DNA of 6,484 bases from an uncultured Clostridia bacterium (GCA_946004305.1 CAMFZJ010000069.1:1-6484), one strand, 5' to 3'. Counted from the first letter of the stretch, positions 1 through 6,484 are shown. Notes: generated from the letters alone by a model not told the origin. Translations and numbers: made by a program.

Positions 1-47
1 GAGATTCCTCTACGTCTCGTGGGCTCGGAGATGTGTATAAGAGACAG
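1..47 (+). other. Illumina Nextera i7 adapter left on contig end (sequencing artefact)
   Basis: This is library adapter, not genome. Bases 1-5 (GAGAT) match the 3' end of the P7 oligo. Bases 6-13 (TCCTCTAC) are the 8-base index, which matches Nextera index N712 as I remember it. Bases 14-28 (GTCTCGTGGGCTCGG) are the read-2 transposon arm. Bases 29-47 (AGATGTGTATAAGAGACAG) are the 19-base Tn5 mosaic end. The order is exactly that of a Nextera i7 adapter, so genomic sequence begins at about 48. The mosaic end contains an ATG at 33 that is in frame with purC and would give that gene a false 19-residue extension. It should not be read as a natural Tn5 insertion, because no transposon sequence lies beside it and the index and P7 end are present. 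Confidence 0.98.
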
Positions 48-89
48 CAAGTTAAAATATTTCTATTTATATTGAATGGAGGAACAAAA
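48..89 (+). other. Truncated leader upstream of purC
   Basis: These 42 AT-rich bases are the only native sequence left upstream of purC. They hold the purC ribosome binding site but no convincing promoter, riboswitch or PurBox. The adapter joins at 48, so whatever precedes purC in the genome is cut off. In many Firmicutes purE lies directly upstream of purC, but that cannot be seen here. Confidence 0.7.
78..82 (+). promoter_or_regulatory. purC ribosome binding site that fixes the start codon
   Basis: GGAGG, the core Shine-Dalgarno sequence, sits 7 bases before the ATG at 90. It decides the start in favour of 90 over the in-frame ATG at 33, which lies in adapter sequence. Confidence 0.9.
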
Positions 90-797
90 ATGGAAAAGAA
101 AGAACAGATGTATGAAGGCAAAGCCAAAAAGGTTTTTGCTACTGACAATGAAGATTATTGCATAGTATCCTACAAGGATGACGCAACAGCTTTTAACGGT
201 GAAAAGAAAGGTACAATTGTCGGAAAAGGTGTTGTAAACAACCGTATGAGCAATTTTATGTTCAAGCTTCTTGAAGCTAAAGGTGTTCCAACTGACTATG
301 TGGAAGAATTAAATGACAGAGAAACTGTTCTTAAAAAAGTTGAGATTGTTCCTCTTGAGGTTATTATCCGTAATAAAGCAGCAGGCTCTTTCTCAAAAAG
401 ATTTGGTGTTCCCGAAGGAACAACACTCAAGTGTCCTACTTTAGAGTTCTGCTTAAAGGATGACGCCTTAGGCGATCCAATGATTAATGACAGCCAGATT
501 TATGCTATCGGTGCTGCTACTAAGGAAGAAATTGCTACAATCTCTGAACTTGCATATAAAGTAAATGATGTAATGGTAGAGTTTTTCAAATCAGTAAATG
601 TTGACCTTATAGACTTCAAGATTGAGTTTGGACGTTTTCACGGGGAGATTCTTCTTGCTGATGAAATTTCACCTGATACCTGTCGTTTCTGGGATATGGA
701 TACACAGGAAAAACTCGATAAAGACAGATTCCGCAGAGATATGGGTGGCGTAGAAGATGCTTACGCTGAAATGATGAAACGTGTAGGCCTTGCTTAA
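90..797 (+). CDS. purC: Phosphoribosylaminoimidazole-succinocarboxamide (SAICAR) synthase
   Basis: PurC is a cytoplasmic ATP-dependent ligase that joins CAIR and aspartate to give SAICAR, the eighth step of IMP synthesis in the usual count. From the ATG at 90 the protein has 235 residues, the normal length for the short bacterial form. It starts MEKKEQMYEGKAKKVF, with the YEGKAKK nucleotide-binding strand typical of the family. The two family signatures are present: one around residues 84-101 (VPLEVIIRN then KAAGSF) and one at 173-181 (LIDFKIEFG). The substrate-binding segment LADEISPDTCRFWD is at 189-202. The frame stays open upstream to an ATG at 33, but that part is adapter and must be excluded. 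It is first in the visible operon, 25 bases before purF, and its product SAICAR is the substrate of PurB two genes downstream. No damage is seen. Confidence 0.97.
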   Translation: MEKKEQMYEGKAKKVFATDNEDYCIVSYKDDATAFNGEKKGTIVGKGVVNNRMSNFMFKLLEAKGVPTDYVEELNDRETVLKKVEIVPLEVIIRNKAAGSFSKRFGVPEGTTLKCPTLEFCLKDDALGDPMINDSQIYAIGAATKEEIATISELAYKVNDVMVEFFKSVNVDLIDFKIEFGRFHGEILLADEISPDTCRFWDMDTQEKLDKDRFRRDMGGVEDAYAEMMKRVGLA

Positions 798-821
798 TTT
801 TTAGTTTATTTTACTTCGGAC

Positions 822-826
822 GGTGA
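822..826 (+). promoter_or_regulatory. Possible purF ribosome binding site for a TTG start at 832
   Basis: GGTGA matches the 3' part of the full Shine-Dalgarno AAGGAGGTGA and lies 5 bases before TTG at 832. The GTG at 823 overlaps this site and itself has only a weak GGA at 818-820, too close to act as its ribosome binding site. This favours 832, but neither start is well supported. Confidence 0.4.
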
Positions 827-2298
827 CACCCTTGAACATAACATTTGATAATTTGCCAAAGGAAGGACTTCACGAGGAATGTGGAGTTTTCGGAATATTC
901 GGAAATGACAGTATCAGCCCTGCCTATGCTTGCTACAACGGACTTTTAGCACTACAGCACAGAGGACAGGAAAGCTGCGGTATAGCTGTATCCGATTGCG
1001 GTGTTATTAATTATCATAAAAATATGGGGCTTGTTTCCGAAGTTTTCAATAATTCTATACTGGACTCACTAAAGGGACAGATGGCTGTTTCTCATGTTCG
1101 CTATTCAACAGCAGGCGGCTCTGTGCTTGAAAACGCACAGCCGCTTGTTATGCGTTATGTTAAGGGTACTCTTGCCATAGCCCATAACGGTAATCTTACC
1201 AATGCAATGGAAATCCGCAAAGAGCTTGAGGAACGTGGCTCCATTTTTCAAACTACAATTGACTCTGAAGTAATCTGCTATATGATTGCGAGAGAAAGAC
1301 TTAACTGCCATAGTGCTGAGGAAGCTGTAGCAAAGGTTGTCAATAAACTTGAAGGTGCATTTTCCCTTCTTGTAATGAGCCCTTCCAAGCTTATTGCTAC
1401 AAGAGATAAACACGGCTTCAGACCTTTGTGTATGGGCAAAATCGGTGAAAGCATTGTCTTTGCCAGCGAGTCTGCTGCCCTTGATGCTTGCGGAGCGACT
1501 TTTATAAGAGATGTAGAGCCGGGAGAAATTATTGTAGTTGATAATAAAGGTGTTCACTCAACAAAGCCGGACAAGCCTTGTAATAAAGCTCTCTGTGTAT
1601 TTGAATATATTTACTTTGCCCGTTCAGACAGCTACATTGACGGGGTAAGTGTTTACGAAGCCCGTAAGCAAGCCGGCAGAATACTTGCAAGAGAATTTCC
1701 CGTTGAAGCCGATATGGTTATAGGAGTACCGGAATCCGGAATTGACGCTGCTATCGGCTATAGCGAGGAGTCGGGAATACCTTACGAAAAGGGTATTGTA
1801 AAAAACGGCTATATAGGAAGAACCTTTATAAAGCCATCTCAAAGTGAAAGAATGAAATCTGTAAGGATTAAACTTAACCCTATATCAGGTAAAATAAAGG
1901 GTAAGAGGGTAGTGGTAATTGATGACAGTATTGTCAGAGGAACTACTGTTGACCGTATTACAAATATGCTAAGAGATGCAGGAGCAAAGGAAGTTCATAT
2001 GCGTATTAGCTCACCGCCCTTTTTATGGCCTTGCTATTACGGAACTGATATTCCTTCACGTGGAGAGTTAATAGCAGTTAATCATACAATTGATGAAATC
2101 TGTAAGCTAAGCGGAGCAGATACCTTAGGCTATCTGCCGGCAGACTCACTAACAGAAATGCTTGGAAAAGATATAGGCTATTGTGATGCCTGTTTCTCAG
2201 GAAAATATCCTGCCCCAATAACTAAAAATGCCCTAAAAGGTAAAGAACGCGGGGGTATGAATTTTGAAAATAAATGTGCCTCAAAGGAGAAAGAATAA
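823..2298 (+). CDS. purF: Amidophosphoribosyltransferase (glutamine PRPP amidotransferase)
   Basis: PurF makes 5-phosphoribosylamine from PRPP and glutamine, the committed first step of purine synthesis. Numbering from the GTG at 823 (491 residues), the N-terminal Ntn-hydrolase glutaminase has its nucleophile at Cys20 (EECGVFGIFG), so residues 1-19 would be a propeptide removed on maturation. HVRYSTAGG (91-99) and HNGNLTN (121-127) are glutamine-site motifs. The phosphoribosyltransferase domain has the PRPP loop VVVIDDSIVRGTT at 363-375 with Asp367 and Asp368. Cys258, Cys404, Cys454 and Cys457 fall where the Bacillus subtilis enzyme holds its 4Fe-4S cluster, so an oxygen-labile cluster is inferred. 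The start is uncertain: a TTG at 832 has a better-placed GGTGA and would leave a 16-residue propeptide, nearer the 11 residues of B. subtilis. A 28-residue tail follows KYP (461-463). Feedback inhibition by purine nucleotides is known for the family. Confidence 0.96.
   Translation: MTPLNITFDNLPKEGLHEECGVFGIFGNDSISPAYACYNGLLALQHRGQESCGIAVSDCGVINYHKNMGLVSEVFNNSILDSLKGQMAVSHVRYSTAGGSVLENAQPLVMRYVKGTLAIAHNGNLTNAMEIRKELEERGSIFQTTIDSEVICYMIARERLNCHSAEEAVAKVVNKLEGAFSLLVMSPSKLIATRDKHGFRPLCMGKIGESIVFASESAALDACGATFIRDVEPGEIIVVDNKGVHSTKPDKPCNKALCVFEYIYFARSDSYIDGVSVYEARKQAGRILAREFPVEADMVIGVPESGIDAAIGYSEESGIPYEKGIVKNGYIGRTFIKPSQSERMKSVRIKLNPISGKIKGKRVVVIDDSIVRGTTVDRITNMLRDAGAKEVHMRISSPPFLWPCYYGTDIPSRGELIAVNHTIDEICKLSGADTLGYLPADSLTEMLGKDIGYCDACFSGKYPAPITKNALKGKERGGMNFENKCASKEKE
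2283..2290 (+). promoter_or_regulatory. purB ribosome binding site inside the end of purF
   Basis: AAAGGAGA lies within the last codons of purF, 7 bases before the purB ATG at 2298. It selects that ATG over the in-frame ATG at 2274, which would add eight residues (MCLKGERI) and has no comparable site. Confidence 0.88.
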
Positions 2299-3734
2299 TG
2301 GACAGAAATGTATATGAATCACCACTTTCAGCAAGATATTCAGGCAAGGAAATGAAGTATATATTTTCCCCTGATATGAAATTCCGCACTTGGAGAAAGC
2401 TTTGGATTGCGCTTGCCGAGGCAGAAATGGAGCTTGGACTTCCTGTAACTCAGGCTCAGATTGACCAGCTAAAGGAACATCAGGACGACATAAACTACGA
2501 AGTAGCCCAGGAGCGTGAAAAGCTTGTTCGTCACGATGTTATGAGCCACGTTTATGCCTATGGTCAGCAATGCCCTGATGCTAAGGGTATTATCCATTTA
2601 GGCGCAACCTCCTGCTATGTTGGTGATAATACAGACATAATCATTATGACAGAAGCATTAAAGCTTGTAAGAAATAAGCTTGTTCAGGTTATCCGTAACC
2701 TTTCAAAATTTGCTGATGAATATAAGGACCTGCCAACTCTTGGCTTTACTCATTTTCAGCCTGCACAGCCTACAACAGTTGGTAAGCGTGCAACACTTTG
2801 GATTCAGGACTTGCTTCTTGATTTGGAGGATGTTGAATATCAGCTTTCAAAAGCTAAGCTTTTAGGCTCTAAGGGTACTACCGGAACACAGGCAAGCTTC
2901 CTTGAACTCTTTGAGGGCGATCATGAAAAGTGTAAGGAGCTTGATAAGAAGATTGCTGAGAAAATGGGTTATAAGGGTTGCTTTGCAGTATCAGGACAGA
3001 CCTATTCTCGTAAGGTTGACTCCCAATTCCTTAACGTACTTGCAGGTATTGCACAGAGTGCCTCAAAGTTTTCCAATGATATTAGACTTCTCCAACATCT
3101 TAAAGAAGTTGAAGAACCCTTTGAAAAGAATCAGATTGGTTCATCTGCAATGGCTTATAAGCGTAACCCAATGAGAAGCGAGCGTATCGGTTCACTTTCA
3201 CGTTATGTAATGGTTGACGTGCTAAACGGATACTTCACATCAGCAACCCAGTGGTTTGAAAGAACACTTGACGATAGCGCAAACAAACGCTTAAGTGTTC
3301 CGGAAGCATTCTTGGCTGTTGACGGCATACTAAACCTTTATGCTAATGTAGCTGACGGACTTGTAGTATATCCAAAGGTTATTGAATCTCGTCTGAGAAA
3401 AGAACTTCCCTTTATGGCAACAGAAAACATTATGATGGACGCAGTAAAATATCGCGGTGCAGACCGTCAGGTTCTTCACGAAAAAATCAGACAGCACTCA
3501 ATGGCAGCGTCAAAGGTGATCAAAGAAGAGGGCGGAGAAAATGACCTTCTTGAAAGAATTGCAAATGACGAGGCTTTTGGTGTAACACTTGAAGACCTTG
3601 AAAATATTTTACAGCCTGAAAAATATACAGGTCGTGCTAAGGAACAGACAATTGATTTTCTTGAGGAAGAGGTTAAGCCTGTTCTTGAAAAATATAAAGA
3701 CTTAGAAACAGAAAAACCGGAAATTAACGTATAA
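2298..3734 (+). CDS. purB: Adenylosuccinate lyase
   Basis: PurB acts twice: it cleaves SAICAR to AICAR and adenylosuccinate to AMP, releasing fumarate each time. From the ATG at 2298 the protein has 478 residues, as in the longer bacterial forms that resemble the human enzyme. It belongs to the fumarase/aspartase superfamily, which works as a homotetramer with active sites shared between subunits. Visible motifs are RHDVMSHV at 78-85 (His79), the TSCYVGDNTD segment at 104-113, GFTHFQPAQPTT at 149-160 (His152, the conserved catalytic histidine), and the signature loop GSSAMAYKRNPMRSE at 281-295 with the catalytic serine at 282 or 283. The proline common in the signature (SSxMPxKxNP) is alanine at 286. 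The start overlaps the purF stop by one base (TAATG), which suggests translational coupling. It is followed 19 bases later by purA, which makes its second substrate. Confidence 0.97.
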   Translation: MDRNVYESPLSARYSGKEMKYIFSPDMKFRTWRKLWIALAEAEMELGLPVTQAQIDQLKEHQDDINYEVAQEREKLVRHDVMSHVYAYGQQCPDAKGIIHLGATSCYVGDNTDIIIMTEALKLVRNKLVQVIRNLSKFADEYKDLPTLGFTHFQPAQPTTVGKRATLWIQDLLLDLEDVEYQLSKAKLLGSKGTTGTQASFLELFEGDHEKCKELDKKIAEKMGYKGCFAVSGQTYSRKVDSQFLNVLAGIAQSASKFSNDIRLLQHLKEVEEPFEKNQIGSSAMAYKRNPMRSERIGSLSRYVMVDVLNGYFTSATQWFERTLDDSANKRLSVPEAFLAVDGILNLYANVADGLVVYPKVIESRLRKELPFMATENIMMDAVKYRGADRQVLHEKIRQHSMAASKVIKEEGGENDLLERIANDEAFGVTLEDLENILQPEKYTGRAKEQTIDFLEEEVKPVLEKYKDLETEKPEINV

Positions 3735-3740
3735 ACCGAG

Positions 3741-3745
3741 AGGGG
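3741..3745 (+). promoter_or_regulatory. purA ribosome binding site
   Basis: AGGGG, within GAGAGGGGT, lies 8 bases before the ATG at 3754. It is a slightly imperfect Shine-Dalgarno site, but no competing start is nearby. Confidence 0.75.
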
Positions 3746-3753
3746 TATTTATT

Positions 3754-5031
3754 ATGGTAAAAGCAATCGTAGGTGCTAACTGGGGAGACGAAGGAAAGGG
3801 TAAAATCACAGACGTTCTTGCAAACGACAGTGATGTAGTAATTCGTTTTCAGGGCGGTGCAAATGCAGGACATACTATTATAAACGATTACGGTAAGTTT
3901 GCATTACATCAGCTTCCGTCAGGTGTATTCCACCAAAATATCACAAATGTAATCGGCAATGGCGTAGCATTCAGCGTTGAAAATTTTGTAAAGGAAATGA
4001 AAGAGCTTGAGGACAGAGGAGTTCCAAAGCCAAACGTACTTATTTCCGACAGAGCCCAGATTGTTATGCCTTACCATGTAGCCTTTGACTGCTACGAGGA
4101 AGAAAGACTGGGCAAAAACTCTTTCGGCTCAACAAAAAGCGGTATCGCACCGTTCTATGCTGATAAGTACAGCAAAATCGGTTTTCAGATTAATGAACTT
4201 TATGACGATGTTGACAGTCTAAAGGAAAAGATTGCCCACGCTGTAGAAATAAAAAATGCTACATTAAAGAACTTATACAACAAGCCTGAAATCACAGTTG
4301 AAGAAGTGTTTAATAAGCTTATGGAGTATAAAGAACAGCTTGCACCGTATGTAGGTGACTCTTTTGAATTTATCCATAAAGCCCTTGATGAAGGCAAGAA
4401 TATTCTTTTGGAAGGACAGCTTGGTTCACTAAAGGATACAGACTTTGGTATTTATCCAATGGTTACTTCTTCAAATACAATTGCAGGCTACGGGGCAGTA
4501 GGCGCAGGTATTCCGCCATATGAAATTAAAGAAGTAGTAACTGTAGTAAAGGCATATTCAAGTGCAGTAGGTGCAGGTGAATTTGTATCGGAAATATTCG
4601 GCGAAGAGGCAGAAAAGCTCCGTAATCGTGGCGGTGACGGCGGTGAATACGGTGCAACAACCGGACGTCCGCGCCGTATGGGTTGGCTTGACCTGGTTGC
4701 TACACGTTACGGCTGTAAGGTACAGGGTGCAACAAGTGTTGCATTTACCGTAATAGATGCACTTGGTTACCTTGACGAAATTCCTGTTTGCGTAGGCTAT
4801 GAGCTTGACGGAAAGGTTATTGATTACTTCCCAAGCACAACAAAGCTAAAGAGATGTAAGCCGGTTCTCAAGGTACTCAAAGGCTGGAAATGTGATGTTA
4901 CAGGCATCAAAAAGTATGAAGACTTACCTAAGGAATGTAGAGAGTATATCGAATTTGCAGAAAAAGAAATCGGTGTACATATCAGTATGGTAAGTAACGG
5001 CCCTTCAAGAGAAGATATTATTTACAGATAA
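3754..5031 (+). CDS. purA: Adenylosuccinate synthetase, divergent form
   Basis: PurA condenses IMP and aspartate to adenylosuccinate, driven by GTP in known enzymes. It is 425 residues long, the usual size. The N-terminal loop NWGDEGKGKITD (9-20) carries the catalytic Asp12, and NAGHT (37-41) carries His40; these match Asp13 and His41 of E. coli PurA. TSSNT (238-242) and ATTGRPRRMGWLD (301-313), with the aspartate/nucleotide-contacting arginines, are kept. Other binding motifs differ from E. coli as I recall it: STKSGIAP at 126-133 for TTGRGIGP, Lys141 for Arg143, EGQLG at 220-224 for EGAQG (Leu223 in place of Gln224), and TVID at 332-335 for the guanine-recognising TKLD (Val333 for Lys331). 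These look like a coherent subfamily, not decay. Adjacency to purB supports adenylosuccinate formation. It is not the phage-type PurZ, since Asp12 is retained. Confidence 0.95.
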   Translation: MVKAIVGANWGDEGKGKITDVLANDSDVVIRFQGGANAGHTIINDYGKFALHQLPSGVFHQNITNVIGNGVAFSVENFVKEMKELEDRGVPKPNVLISDRAQIVMPYHVAFDCYEEERLGKNSFGSTKSGIAPFYADKYSKIGFQINELYDDVDSLKEKIAHAVEIKNATLKNLYNKPEITVEEVFNKLMEYKEQLAPYVGDSFEFIHKALDEGKNILLEGQLGSLKDTDFGIYPMVTSSNTIAGYGAVGAGIPPYEIKEVVTVVKAYSSAVGAGEFVSEIFGEEAEKLRNRGGDGGEYGATTGRPRRMGWLDLVATRYGCKVQGATSVAFTVIDALGYLDEIPVCVGYELDGKVIDYFPSTTKLKRCKPVLKVLKGWKCDVTGIKKYEDLPKECREYIEFAEKEIGVHISMVSNGPSREDIIYR

Positions 5032-5034
5032 ATT

Positions 5035-5040
5035 GAGGTG
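5035..5040 (+). promoter_or_regulatory. guaA ribosome binding site
   Basis: GAGGTG lies 5 bases before the ATG at 5046, within the 14-base gap after the purA stop, and supports that start. Confidence 0.85.
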
Positions 5041-5045
5041 TTATT

Positions 5046-6484
5046 ATGAGCACTGCAAAAGAAAAGATACTTGTTCTCGACTTTGGCGGACAGTATAACC
5101 AACTTATTGCTCGCAGAGTCCGTGACCATAGCGTTTACGCAGAGATTAAGCCATATACTGTAAGCATTGATGAAATCAAGAAAGAAAACTACAAGGGCAT
5201 AATCTTTACAGGAGGTCCAAACTCCGTATATGATATGGAGTCCCCTCATTTTGATAAGGAAATTCTTGAGCTGGGAATCCCCGTACTTGGTATCTGCTAT
5301 GGATGTCAGCTAATTTGTTGGATGGGTGACGGTACTGTAGAGAATGCAATAACAAGCGAGTACGGAAAAATTGAGATGACTGTTGATAAAGAAAACAGCC
5401 TGATTTTTAAAGATGTTCCAAAGAATAGCGTTGTGTGGATGAGCCATACAGACTATATCAGCAAAGTGCCGCAGGGCTTTGAAATTACAGCACACAGTAA
5501 TGATTGCCCTTGTGCCGCAATGGAAAATGAAGAAAAAAGTATATATGCAGTACAGTTCCACCCTGAGGTAACCCATACTGAGTTTGGTAAAACTATACTT
5601 AAAAACTTCCTTTTTGAAGTATGTAAATGTGCCGGTGATTGGAAAATGGAGGGCTTTGTAGAAAATACTGTAGCAGCCCTAAAGGAAAAAATCGGTGATA
5701 AAAAAGTTGTTTTAGGACTTTCCGGAGGAGTAGATTCCTCAGTTGCAGCAGCTTTGTTAAGTAAGGCTGTAGGAAAACAGCTCACCTGCGTGTTTGTAGA
5801 TCAGGGACTTATGCGTAAAGACGAGGGTGACTTTGTAGAGGAAACCTTTACTCGTTTGTTTGATATGAATTTCGTTCGTGTAAATTGCGGTGAGGAGTTT
5901 GTTTCTAAGCTTAAAGGTGTAACCGATCCTGAAGAAAAACGCAATATTATCGGTACAGAGTTCTTTAATGTTTTCTGGAATAAAATCAGAGAAGAATCAG
6001 AAGGCGGATTTTTTGCACAAGGTACAATTTATCCTGATTGTATCGAAAGCGGAAAAGGCGATGCCGATAAAATTAAAACTCACCATAATAAAGTTAAAAT
6101 GCCTGATGATATTAAGTTTGATGATGTAATCGAACCGCTTTGTGATTTGTTTAAAGACGAAGTTCGCAAGGTTGGTGAACTTTTGGGTATTCCTAAAGAA
6201 CTTGTATGGCGTCAGCCATTTCCGGGACCGGGACTTGGAGTTCGTATCATCGGCGAAATCACACAGGAAAAAATCAAAGTATTGCAAGATGCAGACGCAG
6301 TTTTCCGTGATGAAATTGCAAAAAGCGGAATAGAACAGGATTTGTCCCAGTTTTTTGCAGTATTGCCTGATGTTAAGACAGTAGGAGTTATGGGCGACCA
6401 TAGAACCTACGACCATCTTATAGCAATCAGAGCAGTAACAACTGATGACTTTATGACAGCCGACTTTGCAAGAATACCATATGA
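5046..6484 (+). CDS. guaA: GMP synthase (glutamine-hydrolysing), 3' end cut off by window
   Basis: GuaA converts XMP to GMP using ATP and ammonia released from glutamine. The 479 visible codons stay open to the window edge; the family is usually about 510-525 residues, so roughly 30-45 are missing. The N-terminal class I glutamine amidotransferase starts at ILVLDFGGQYNQLIARRVR (8-26), has the nucleophile Cys84 in GICYGCQ (82-88), and completes the triad with His172 and Glu174 in QFHPEVTHTEFG. The ATP-pyrophosphatase domain has the P-loop SGGVDSS at 226-232. The XMP-binding and dimerisation part shows QGTIYPDCIES (325-335) and RQPFPGPGLG (389-398). The usual KSHHNVGGLP reads KTHHNKVKMP at 344-353, a local variant. 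The last residues, TADFARIPY, match the point about 30 residues before the usual C-terminus. It follows purA by 14 bases, so the two final branches from IMP are encoded side by side. Confidence 0.97.
   Translation, partial: MSTAKEKILVLDFGGQYNQLIARRVRDHSVYAEIKPYTVSIDEIKKENYKGIIFTGGPNSVYDMESPHFDKEILELGIPVLGICYGCQLICWMGDGTVENAITSEYGKIEMTVDKENSLIFKDVPKNSVVWMSHTDYISKVPQGFEITAHSNDCPCAAMENEEKSIYAVQFHPEVTHTEFGKTILKNFLFEVCKCAGDWKMEGFVENTVAALKEKIGDKKVVLGLSGGVDSSVAAALLSKAVGKQLTCVFVDQGLMRKDEGDFVEETFTRLFDMNFVRVNCGEEFVSKLKGVTDPEEKRNIIGTEFFNVFWNKIREESEGGFFAQGTIYPDCIESGKGDADKIKTHHNKVKMPDDIKFDDVIEPLCDLFKDEVRKVGELLGIPKELVWRQPFPGPGLGVRIIGEITQEKIKVLQDADAVFRDEIAKSGIEQDLSQFFAVLPDVKTVGVMGDHRTYDHLIAIRAVTTDDFMTADFARIPY

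Noticed and set aside
29..47. Tn5 transposon end as a natural mobile element
   Set aside because: It is preceded by the synthetic index and P7 end, which only occur in library adapters.
68..73. TATATT as a -10 promoter element before purC
   Set aside because: It lies only 4 bases before the ribosome binding site, so transcription would start inside or at that site, and the -35 region would be in adapter sequence.
33..89. In-frame N-terminal extension of PurC from the ATG at 33
   Set aside because: The ATG lies in the Tn5 mosaic end of the Nextera adapter, the extra residues have no family match, and GGAGG at 78-82 points to the ATG at 90.
798..822. Terminator or small RNA in the purC-purF gap
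   Set aside because: The 25 bases hold a T-rich stretch but no GC-rich hairpin before it.
822..830. GGTG-A-CACC inverted repeat at the purF start as an operator
   Set aside because: Four-base arms around one base are too short to be meaningful, and the sequence is explained by start and ribosome-binding signals.
1105..1842. Antisense open frames opposite purF (1105-1557 and 1624-1842)
   Set aside because: They lie wholly within purF, have no recognisable protein features, and purF motifs run intact across them.
2680..3174. Same-strand out-of-frame open frames inside purB (2680-2865 and 2902-3174)
   Set aside because: They are shadows of the purB frame, with no ribosome site or family features.
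4200..4753. Antisense frame 4200-4397 and shifted frame 4571-4753 inside purA
   Set aside because: Both are covered by the intact purA frame and show no protein-like motifs.
3754..5031. PurA-like gene as a PurZ (2-aminoadenylosuccinate synthetase, Z-genome) enzyme
   Set aside because: The catalytic Asp12 in GDEGKGK is kept, whereas PurZ enzymes replace it, and the gene sits in a host purine operon beside purB.
5022..6416. Several antisense frames (5022-5249, 5310-5576, 5453-5785, 5997-6416) and a shifted frame 6142-6333 over guaA
   Set aside because: Translation of 5046-6484 gives an uninterrupted GMP synthase with all its motifs; the others are chance open frames in AT-rich coding sequence.

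Overview
The window is one stretch of a purine nucleotide biosynthesis operon, all on the + strand, from an AT-rich bacterium. The likely source is an anaerobic Firmicute of class Clostridia. The reasons are low-GC codon use, strong GGAGG-type ribosome binding sites, a PurF that carries both a propeptide and the four cysteines of a 4Fe-4S cluster (the Bacillus/Clostridium type), and sequence variants in PurB, PurA and GuaA that resemble those of gut clostridia as I remember them. No species can be named from this alone.

Layout: positions 1-47 are not genomic. They match the Illumina Nextera i7 adapter: the end of P7, an 8-base index, and the transposon arm with the Tn5 mosaic end. True genomic sequence starts at about 48. 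After a 42-base leader come purC (90-797), purF (823-2298), purB (2298-3734), purA (3754-5031) and guaA (5046 to the window end, about 30-45 residues short of complete). Gaps are 25 bases, a 1-base overlap, 19 bases and 14 bases. There is no terminator, promoter or other long non-coding stretch between genes, so co-transcription is the natural reading.

How the genes work together: PurF makes phosphoribosylamine from PRPP and glutamine, the committed first step. PurC converts CAIR to SAICAR and PurB converts SAICAR to AICAR. From IMP, PurA makes adenylosuccinate and PurB cleaves it to AMP. GuaA aminates XMP to GMP. The segment therefore joins the entry step, two mid-pathway steps and both exits from IMP. 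The remaining genes (purE, purD, purN, purL/Q/S, purM, purH, guaB) are not in the window.

I found no exotic system here. The points most worth a second look are the adapter at the contig end, which creates a false N-terminal extension of PurC, and a PurA whose substrate-binding motifs differ in several places from the well-studied E. coli enzyme while its catalytic residues are kept.
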